Shown: one piece after another, positions 33,929 through 40,829 of the stretch
Layout of the letters: each line of letters opens with the position of its first letter
Numbering within the stretch: position 1 is the stretch's first letter
From: Bog-473 sp963770645
GTDB lineage: Bacteria > Actinomycetota > Acidimicrobiia > Acidimicrobiales > RAAP-2
DNA length: 64,000 nucleotides
Assembly: GCA_963770645.1 (NCBI GenBank)
Contig: CAVYQL010000004.1
Location: 1,488,001 to 1,552,000, forward strand
Direction: 5' to 3'
The notes under the pieces: model-generated
Databases searched by the model: none
What the model saw: the letters and a program-made list of their open reading frames with translations, nothing else
Told to the model about the DNA's origin: nothing
Translations under genes and position numbers: made by a program

Positions 33929-34573
33929 CTACCCAGGATGGTCGTCGTAGGTTCCAACCAGGAGGACGTGCCAGTTCGCTCGTCGTGCGGCGCGGGCGGC
34001 CTCAGACTGCGGGGTCGGTGCCACGGGAAAGCGTAGCGACACCGTCCCGTACTCGAAGTGGCGCGAGACATCGAACCCCGAATGGAAGAACACGTCCAAC
34101 ATGGGGTGGTTCTCGTGCAGCGTCTCAGCCACGAACGTGCGGACGCCGCGCTCCCTCGCCGCGCTGGCGAGTTCGTCCATCAACAGCGAACCGATGCCGT
34201 GATGCTGATAGTCGTCCGCCACGACGAACGCCACCTCTGCGACGTCAGACTCTGGCTGGCTATCGTAACGACCCACTCCGATGATGCAGTCGTCGAGGAG
34301 GGCGACCAGTGCCAGCCGATTCACGTAGTCGACGTGTGTGAACCGCTCGACCTCCTTGGGGGACAGGTGGGGATGCAGCGAGAAGAAGCGGAGGAAGCAC
34401 GACCGGTCGGACAAGTGGTCGTGGAACGCCACCAGCCTTGCGCCGTCATCGGGGCGGATGGGTCGAAGTCGAAAATGTAGCGCTCCATCGCCGGAAGCGA
34501 CCTCGCGCTCGAGATCGGAGGGGTACCCCTCGAGACGCGGGCGACTCTCTCCCGTATATGAAAGTTGAGTCAC
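33929..34573 (-). CDS. GNAT acetyltransferase resembling the catalytic domain of mycobacterial protein acetyltransferase
   Basis: 214 aa from GTG 34573, chosen because the purine-rich GGGGAG lies 6 nt upstream; an in-frame ATG 34594 would place that site inside the gene. LRPIRPDDGARLVAFHDHLS and FLRFFSLHPHLSPKEVERFT are typical of the Pat/Rv0998 acetyltransferase group; QHHGIG is the acetyl-CoA loop. It lacks the cAMP-binding domain of the mycobacterial enzyme. It probably acetylates lysines of metabolic enzymes such as acyl-CoA synthetases. Boxes lie upstream. Confidence 0.8.
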   Translation of the reverse strand: MTQLSYTGESRPRLEGYPSDLEREVASGDGALHFRLRPIRPDDGARLVAFHDHLSDRSCFLRFFSLHPHLSPKEVERFTHVDYVNRLALVALLDDCIIGVGRYDSQPESDVAEVAFVVADDYQHHGIGSLLMDELASAARERGVRTFVAETLHENHPMLDVFFHSGFDVSRHFEYGTVSLRFPVAPTPQSEAARAARRANWHVLLVGTYDDHPG

Positions 34574-34641
34574 CCAGCGCTCCCCTCCCTCCACATCGTC
34601 TACGTCTATTCAACGGTACGGACACGGATTGCTCTTGTCTA

Positions 34642-34712
34642 GGGACCATGGTCAGGGTGACCCTGGGACGTTCGTCCCAGTCCGGGGGCCTATCAGATAG
34701 GGACCTTGTCCC
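34642..34712. promoter_or_regulatory. Three DosR-type boxes in a divergent promoter
   Basis: 34642-34655 GGGACCATGGTCAG, 34665-34678 GGGACGTTCGTCCC (inside an 18-bp palindrome CTGGGACG-TT-CGTCCCAG) and 34700-34712 GGGAC-N3-GTCCC. The first two start 23 bp apart. They lie between the divergent acetyltransferase and membrane-protein genes. Confidence 0.72.
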
Positions 34713-34816
34713 CCATCGAAGAGGACCTTCGCGTAGATCCCAAATTGGCCCTCGCACTTGATGATTGAGGGAGGCCACCTCGCACGGAGGGGTCACTAAA
34801 AGGGGGGGACACCTCG

Positions 34817-35437
34817 ATGCGACGCAGAGTTTTTGACGTGTTGGTGAGCGCCGGCGGCGTGCTGATGGTCGTGGTGCTGGCCGTCGCCGGGGCACTGCTC
34901 ATGGTCGGCTACAACTTCGCTAACAACAACGTGCACAACCAACTGGCGCAACAGCAGATCATGTTCCCGCCCGCAGCGGCATTCACTCATGCCAAGACCG
35001 GCACCGAGATCACGCCGTCGATGATCCCCTCGGTGAGTCAATACGCGGGGCAGGAGCTCACAACCGGAGCCCAGGCTCAGGTCTACGCCGATGACTTCAT
35101 CGGGGTCCACTTAAAGGAGATCGGTGGGGGTAAGACGTACGCACAGCTGAGCGAAGCCGCCCTGAACCTCCCCAAGGGATCACCGGCATACACAGCGGCG
35201 GAGGCGAAGGTCCAAACCGTCTTCCAGGGAACCACGCTGCGCGGACTCCTCCTCGAGGCCTACGGCTTCTCGGTGTTTGCTGAAATCGCTCTCATCGGTG
35301 CCATCTGTTCCTTCGTGCTCGCGGCGCTGATGGCGGTGCTGGTCGCCTTCGGCTTCATCCACGCACGCAAGACACCCGAGACCGAAGAGATGATCTTCGC
35401 CACGCAGACGGTTGTCCGGGAGCCGGCCCTCGTCTGA
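34817..35437 (+). CDS. Two-helix membrane protein of unknown function
   Basis: 206 aa. One helix near the N-terminus (VSAGGVLMVVVLAVAGALLM), a ~120-residue extracytoplasmic domain (residues ~32-155), a second helix (AEIALIGAICSFVLAALMAV) and a short acidic cytoplasmic tail. No known domain. Under the three-box divergent promoter, so probably part of the regulon. A strong hairpin follows it. Confidence 0.78.
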   Translation: MRRRVFDVLVSAGGVLMVVVLAVAGALLMVGYNFANNNVHNQLAQQQIMFPPAAAFTHAKTGTEITPSMIPSVSQYAGQELTTGAQAQVYADDFIGVHLKEIGGGKTYAQLSEAALNLPKGSPAYTAAEAKVQTVFQGTTLRGLLLEAYGFSVFAEIALIGAICSFVLAALMAVLVAFGFIHARKTPETEEMIFATQTVVREPALV

Positions 35438-35459
35438 GCCCTCTCGGCGCTCGCCAATC

Positions 35460-35494
35460 GAAGCCACCCGGTCCGCGTTGGGCCGGGTGGCTTC
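35460..35494 (+). terminator. Hairpin terminator after the membrane-protein gene
   Basis: GAAGCCACCCGG pairs perfectly with CCGGGTGGCTTC around an 11-nt loop, 22 bp after the stop at 35437. There is no uridine run, as is common in high-GC actinobacteria. It separates this gene from the ABC transporter genes. Confidence 0.7.
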
Positions 35495-35562
35495 GCGTTG
35501 ACATACCGTCTGACGCTGGTGACCTGACGATTGCCTTTGAAGACCGACCGAGGAGAGACAGC

Positions 35563-36477
35563 ATGAGCACCGGCGCCATCGTCACGATGGGCCTCACGAA
35601 GAGGTTCGGGCGGGTAAGCGCACTCGAGAATCTCGACCTCGAGGTCCAGCAGGGTGAGGTCCTGGGTTGCCTGGGTCCGAACGGCGCCGGCAAGACGACC
35701 ACCATCCGGTTGCTGCTCGGTCTGCTCGAGCCGTCGTCGGGAAGCTGTCAGTTGTTCGGCATTGACGCCACGCGCCACCCCGTCGAGGCTCATCGACGCG
35801 TGGCCTGCGTCCCCGGTGAGGCCGACTTCTGGCCGAAGCTGACAGGGATGGAGACATTGCATCTCCTGGGCCGGGTCCACGGTCGGGTCGACGAGAGCTA
35901 CAGGGACGAACTGATCGAACGCTTCGAGCTCGACCCTTCCAAGAAGGTGCGGGCGTACTCGAAGGGCAACCGCCAGAAGGTGATCCTGATCGCCGCGCTG
36001 ATGACCCGGGCGCATCTCTTGATCCTCGACGAGCCGACCTCGGGCCTCGATCCGCTCATGGAGCAAGTCTTCAGAAGCTGTGTCGGCCAGGCGAGGGAAC
36101 GCGGACAAACGGTGTTCCTGTCGTCGCACATCCTGAGCGAGGTGGAGGCCCTGTGCGATCGGGTCGCCATCCTTCGGGCGGGCCGCCTGGTGGAGCTCGG
36201 GAGCCTCCATGAGTTGCGACACCTGGCCGCCGTCTCCGTCAACGCCACCTTTGCAGGACCCGTCCCCGACCTCTCGGCGGTGCCGGGGGTGAGCCATGTC
36301 ATCGCTGACGGACAGTCCGTTCATCTCGACCTGCGGGGGTCGGTCCGGCCGCTCATTCGGGTGCTGGCCGACACAGACGTCACCGGGCTCCAGAGCAGGG
36401 AGCCGTCGCTCGAGGAGCTGTTCCTCGGCTACTACGGCGCCGACGAGACGAGTGGCGATGGCAACGGACGCCGCTAG
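35563..36477 (+). CDS. ABC-2 type transporter ATPase subunit
   Basis: 304 aa. Walker A GPNGAGKTTT, degenerate ABC signature YSKGNRQKV, Walker B LLILDEPTSGLD and H-loop SSHILSEVEA, followed by a ~80-residue C-terminal domain as in drug-resistance ATPases of the DrrA/CcmA type. It powers the permease encoded just downstream. No DosR-type box was seen upstream. Confidence 0.93.
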   Translation: MSTGAIVTMGLTKRFGRVSALENLDLEVQQGEVLGCLGPNGAGKTTTIRLLLGLLEPSSGSCQLFGIDATRHPVEAHRRVACVPGEADFWPKLTGMETLHLLGRVHGRVDESYRDELIERFELDPSKKVRAYSKGNRQKVILIAALMTRAHLLILDEPTSGLDPLMEQVFRSCVGQARERGQTVFLSSHILSEVEALCDRVAILRAGRLVELGSLHELRHLAAVSVNATFAGPVPDLSAVPGVSHVIADGQSVHLDLRGSVRPLIRVLADTDVTGLQSREPSLEELFLGYYGADETSGDGNGRR

Positions 36478-36519
36478 TCCATCGACGCGCCGGGGAGGAC
36501 TCTCAACCGTCCTTCGTGG

Positions 36520-38109
36520 GTGATCTTCGAGAGAACGGCGCGCGCAGCCGCGAAGTCTGGCCTCGTGTGGGGCTATGTGTTCGGCACATTCATCGCCTCG
36601 TCGGCGTGGAGCTATTCCAGCATCTACAAGACCCACGCCCAGCGCGACGCCCTCGCCGCGACGTTCGGCGACAACAAGGCGACGATCGCGCTGTTCGGGC
36701 CGTCACCCGCACTGGAGACCGTCGGCGGATTCACCGTGTTCAAGGTGTCCATGACCCTCATGATCGTGGGTGCGATCTGGGGCCTCCTCACCAGCTCGCG
36801 GCTTCTTCGCGGCGAGGAGGACGCGGGCCGCTGGGACATGCTCCTCTCGGGCAGGACGACCCGAGGCGGGGCAGCGCTGCAGGCGCTCGGCGGATTCGCT
36901 GTGTCCGCTGCCGTCCTCTGGGCCCTGACCTCCCTGATCACCTCCATTGCCGGCGTGTCGTCGAAGGTAGACATCGCGCCCGGTCCAGCGCTGTTCTTCG
37001 CTCTCGCCCTCGTCAGTCCCGCCCTCATGTTCCTTGCGGTCGGGGCGCTGACGAGCCAGCTCGCGACGACACGACGACAAGCGGCCGGGTATGGCGCGGC
37101 GGTGCTCGGCCTCAGCTACTGCCTGCGTTTGGTCGGCGACGCCGGCATCGGGCTCCACTGGCTCTGCTGGCTCTCACCCCTCGGCTGGTGCGAACAGCTT
37201 GCACCGCTCACCGAGAGCAACCAGTGGCCCCTGCTCCTAATCGGCGGCTTCACGGCGTTGGTCGGCAGTACCGCCGTGCGACTGGCCGCGAGCCGAGACG
37301 TCGGATCGAGCGTCTTCCCGGACCGGCCCGACCGTCCCGCCGATCTGCGCCTGCTCGACAGCGAACTGGGGCTGAGCGTCCGACTCACCTGGACCGTGGC
37401 CGTCGTGTGGTTGGCCGCGCTGGCAGTCTTCGGCTTGCTCCTGGGCCTGGTGGCCAAGGGCGCCGGCGACACCCTGTCGGGATCCTCCCTCCGAGAGACC
37501 TTCGACAAGCTGGGAGCCGCCGGCGGTGGGGTCGGTGCGTACCTTGGCGTGACGTTTCTCATCGTCAGCGTGCTCATCGCCTTCGTGGCTGTCGGCCAGA
37601 TCGGAGCTGCGAGGAGCGAGGAATCCGAGGGACGACTCAATCACCTCGTGGTCCGCTCGGTCTCGCGCGTCCGATGGCTCTCCGGGCGTCTGGGTCTCGC
37701 TCTTGTCCTGCTGGTCACCGCTGGTCTCCTCGCCGGCGTGTGCACGTGGGCGGGCGCCGCGACGCAGCGCTCAGGCGTCGGCGTCGACTCGCTGGTGGGC
37801 GCCGGCCTGAACGCTGTCATTCCCGCCGTCTTGCTCTTGGGTGTGGGCGCGCTGTTTTTCGGCTTCTGGCCCCGGGCCGCGACGATTGCCGTCTACGCCG
37901 TCGTGGCCTGGTCCCTGCTCGTCGAACTCGTGGGAGGGATCGGCGCCGTCAGCCACTGGCTGCTCGATACCTCGGTCTTCCACCACGTCGCATCGGCGCC
38001 GGCCGTGCCTCCCAATTGGGGGACCGACGCCGTCCTTGCCGGGATCGGCCTGATCGCCGCCATGGCCGGCCTGCTCGGGTTTCGACGTCGTGACCTCGTG
38101 AGCGCCTAG
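36520..38109 (+). CDS. ABC-2 type transporter permease, polyketide/antibiotic exporter family
   Basis: 529 aa with about 12 membrane helices and a pseudo-duplicated build, typical of large actinobacterial exporter permeases (RTARAAAKSGLVWGYVFGTF, LLTSSRLLRGEEDAGRWDML). The GTG start 36520 has no good ribosome site; a GGAGG lies 20 nt upstream and the +2-frame peptide before it (GGLSTVLRG) looks like a natural continuation, so a start-region frameshift is possible. Forms an exporter with the preceding ATPase. Confidence 0.85.
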   Translation: MIFERTARAAAKSGLVWGYVFGTFIASSAWSYSSIYKTHAQRDALAATFGDNKATIALFGPSPALETVGGFTVFKVSMTLMIVGAIWGLLTSSRLLRGEEDAGRWDMLLSGRTTRGGAALQALGGFAVSAAVLWALTSLITSIAGVSSKVDIAPGPALFFALALVSPALMFLAVGALTSQLATTRRQAAGYGAAVLGLSYCLRLVGDAGIGLHWLCWLSPLGWCEQLAPLTESNQWPLLLIGGFTALVGSTAVRLAASRDVGSSVFPDRPDRPADLRLLDSELGLSVRLTWTVAVVWLAALAVFGLLLGLVAKGAGDTLSGSSLRETFDKLGAAGGGVGAYLGVTFLIVSVLIAFVAVGQIGAARSEESEGRLNHLVVRSVSRVRWLSGRLGLALVLLVTAGLLAGVCTWAGAATQRSGVGVDSLVGAGLNAVIPAVLLLGVGALFFGFWPRAATIAVYAVVAWSLLVELVGGIGAVSHWLLDTSVFHHVASAPAVPPNWGTDAVLAGIGLIAAMAGLLGFRRRDLVSA

Positions 38110-38125
38110 CGGCGCGTGTCGGACG

Positions 38126-40369
38126 TCACCCCATGGACTTTGCGAGAACCATGGGCCCGCCGCTCGCTGTCTCCAGCGAACCTGTCCGATCAAAGGCGAG
38201 CCGGCCCGTCTCGATGACTCTCAAAAGCGCTGCCACGACCTCTGCGTCGTAGATCGTGCCGGCTCCGAGCCGGAGTTCCTCGACGGCTGCGTTGAGACCG
38301 AGTCCCGTTCGATACGGTCGTGCAGACGCCATCGATTCCGCCACGTCGGCGACGGCAATGATCCGACTGCCGATGAGGATCTGGTCGCCCTTCAACCCAT
38401 TTGGATACCCTGACCCATCACAGCGCTCGTGGTGTTGGAACACCATCTGTGCGACACGCTCAGGGAAATGGACCCGTTCCAGCAGGTCGAATCCAGCCTG
38501 GGTGTGCATCCGGACCACCGCCATCTCAGGCTCGCTCAGCCGCCCTGGACGCGAGAGCAGGTCCGACGGAACCGACAGCTTGCCGATGTCATGGATTCTT
38601 GCCGCGAGTTCGATCTCCTCGATGTCTCGAGCTTCAAGATTGAGCTCGGACGCGACAGCGCCCGCAATGCGAGCCACCCGCTCTTGATGACCAGCGGTGT
38701 ACGGGTCACGCAGCTCCACTGACGCCGAGAGGGCACTCACGACCGCCCGGGTCAATGTTGCCTGACTCTCTTCCAGTTGCTTCCGGTCGGTGATGTCAAT
38801 CACGACGATCGCGATCCCGATGACCTCGTCGCCGACCTTGACTGGATTCAGGTTCGTGAGCCAGGAGTGGATCTGATCCGGGTCCGTGGCCGTCGGGCCC
38901 GACACCTTCTGATTGACAACGGCGTCACCGCTGTCGATGACCCGCCGGTAGATGGGCTCCAGCGTCGGCCACAGCGCCGGAACGACCTCCGCGACCCGTC
39001 GACCGATCTGGTCTTCGACCTCGCCACCGTTGACCGAAGCGAGCATCGCGTTGATACGCAGGATGCGAAAGTCTCGATCCACGTAACCGAATCCAACTGA
39101 CGCCGTTCCTTGGAGTGAGTCGATGATCGATGACGCCTCGACCGTCGCACGATTGGATTCACGGAGGCTTTCCTCGAGGCGGTCCCAACCCGCCCGAGCA
39201 AATACCGGATCCACAAGTTCCTGACCGGCACCATGCCGGGCCGGAATACTGGTCGCCGCGTCGCCGATGGTGGCGGTGCGAGCGCGCCCATTGGCCTTGG
39301 CCCGGTAGAGACCCTGATCGGCATCGCGAAAGAGCCTCTGGCTCGTCGGTTCGACGGGATCCAGAGCGGCGAACCCGACGCTGATGCGCAGTTGTGCTTC
39401 CCCGTCTGTGAAGCTCCGGATCATTCGCTCGGCCAGGTTGCCTGCACTTACCAGATCAGTCTTGGGAAGGATCACCGCGAATTCGTCGCCACCGACTCGG
39501 GCGACAGTGTCGATCGACCTGCTCGCCCGTCTGAGGATCGCCCCGGCTTCGGCGAGTGCCGCATCCCCGGCCGCGTGGCCATGCGCATCGTTGAACGACT
39601 TGAACAGGTCGACATCCGCGACGAGCAGGCTCAGGGGCTCATGATGGCGCAGCGCCCGGTCGATTTCGATGCCCAGGCGGTTGTAGAACGCGCCATGACT
39701 GAGACAGCCCGTCAGTGCGTCCGTGGACGCTTGGTGGTGGAGGTCTTCGACCAGCCGATCTTCGTGTTCCTCGAGACGCGCGCGGTACAGCGCGGACGCC
39801 GAGCACAGCACGGCTGTTCCGATCAAGAGGGCTAACAGGGCTGCGATGTCGCTTGCCGCGGCTTCCACATGTGCATCGGTCCACGCCACGACGCCTAACT
39901 CGCCGAGCGCGGCACAGCCACAAATCGTGACCTGTTTCGGCGGAAGGGCCAGGGCGGCACTCATAACCGGGAGGGCGATCAACACCACCAGCGGACTGTC
40001 GAGTCCACCATCCAACACAATGCAGATGGTCAGTGCCAATCCCGCCAAGAGGGTGGACGCGACCGAAAATGAGACACGCCACGGAGCGGTCGAGACCCTG
40101 CCGATGAAAGCCAGGGTCACGATGGCGGCCACCAAGGTGAACGAACTGATGGCACATGCCGCGAGTCGGTGGGGCCCATTGGAGGTCGCGACGAAGTAAG
40201 ACAGCACGAAAAGGCTCCCAGCCGTCAGGGTCAGATACCCCAGCCGACTGTGAGCCGTCCAGAAGATTCGCTTCTGCGTCTCGAGCGGGTCAGCAACCGG
40301 GTCGACGGCCTCGTCGTCGACGCTTTGTGGCCGCTTGAACCCGGTGCCCGGGAAAAGACTCACACTCAC
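38126..40369 (-). CDS. Membrane GGDEF - PAS - HD-GYP cyclic-di-GMP protein
   Basis: 747 aa. Six N-terminal membrane helices (~40-190), a GGDEF domain with intact RVGGDEFAVIL (diguanylate cyclase), a PAS-like domain (FGYVDRDFRILRINAML) and an HD-GYP phosphodiesterase domain with HDIGKL and HHERCDGSGYP. It can therefore in principle both make and degrade cyclic di-GMP; which activity dominates is not visible. Last gene before the right att site, convergent with the ABC permease. Confidence 0.9.
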   Translation of the reverse strand: MSVSLFPGTGFKRPQSVDDEAVDPVADPLETQKRIFWTAHSRLGYLTLTAGSLFVLSYFVATSNGPHRLAACAISSFTLVAAIVTLAFIGRVSTAPWRVSFSVASTLLAGLALTICIVLDGGLDSPLVVLIALPVMSAALALPPKQVTICGCAALGELGVVAWTDAHVEAAASDIAALLALLIGTAVLCSASALYRARLEEHEDRLVEDLHHQASTDALTGCLSHGAFYNRLGIEIDRALRHHEPLSLLVADVDLFKSFNDAHGHAAGDAALAEAGAILRRASRSIDTVARVGGDEFAVILPKTDLVSAGNLAERMIRSFTDGEAQLRISVGFAALDPVEPTSQRLFRDADQGLYRAKANGRARTATIGDAATSIPARHGAGQELVDPVFARAGWDRLEESLRESNRATVEASSIIDSLQGTASVGFGYVDRDFRILRINAMLASVNGGEVEDQIGRRVAEVVPALWPTLEPIYRRVIDSGDAVVNQKVSGPTATDPDQIHSWLTNLNPVKVGDEVIGIAIVVIDITDRKQLEESQATLTRAVVSALSASVELRDPYTAGHQERVARIAGAVASELNLEARDIEEIELAARIHDIGKLSVPSDLLSRPGRLSEPEMAVVRMHTQAGFDLLERVHFPERVAQMVFQHHERCDGSGYPNGLKGDQILIGSRIIAVADVAESMASARPYRTGLGLNAAVEELRLGAGTIYDAEVVAALLRVIETGRLAFDRTGSLETASGGPMVLAKSMG

Positions 40370-40520
40370 CGTTCTGTATCGGTTGGTAGGGGGCAGACCC
40401 TAAGGAATCGCAGCCCTCATTGGGGCGCCGAGAAGCCCTCTCGTTCGAAAGTGCCCTGGAAATTGCTGAGACAAGGCGTTCTCTGGGTTGTGTCAGCGCA
40501 AATATGGTCTCTGACCTGGG

Positions 40521-40593
40521 AGCCTGAGAGCGGATTCGAACCGCTGACCTGCGCATTACGAGTGCGCTGCTCTACCGACTGAGCTACCCAGGC
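40521..40593 (-). tRNA. tRNA-Thr (anticodon CGU)
   Basis: 73-nt cloverleaf on the minus strand: acceptor GCCTGGG/CTCAGGC (one G-U), D-arm GTAGCTCAGTCGGTAGAGC, anticodon stem GCGCA/TGCGC with loop CTCGTAA (anticodon CGU for ACG codons), T-arm AGCGG-TTCGAAT-CCGCT and discriminator U. CCA is not exactly encoded. It serves as the right boundary of the island. Confidence 0.95.
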
Positions 40594-40829
40594 AGACGTC
40601 CTCTCCGACCAGGTACGGACCTTCTCTACCCCGGGCGGACGACGGTCAGCAGTGTACGCGCGGCTGAGGTGCCCCATCGACGGCGCTCACCCGTCCTCGC
40701 CTACCGAACCTCCCCTTCCGGCACGAGCGCCGACGCTGCGCTCGTTTCTGCTGGTCATGACCGGCCACGGTGCTCTTGGGCGATCCCGACCACGCTGCCG
40801 GCTGTCACTGTGGTGCACCCGCCCGGCAT

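Larger units (their letters stand above)
16228..40562. mobile_element. Putative tRNA-Thr-integrated island carrying a DosR-type dormancy module
   Basis: The stretch is bounded by the tRNA-Thr 3'-half copy on the left and the intact gene on the right. The tRNA reads leftward, so the island sits downstream of its 3' end, as expected for site-specific insertion that rebuilds the tRNA. All DosR-type boxes and the devS/devR pair lie inside; no such boxes were noticed in the housekeeping parts. No integrase, excisionase, conjugation or replication gene is visible, so mobility is inferred only from the boundaries. Confidence 0.6.

Noticed and set aside
36458..36523. An upstream start for the ABC permease
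   Set aside because: The ATG at 36458 is in a different frame and stops at 36523; joining it would need a frameshift that the sequence does not prove.
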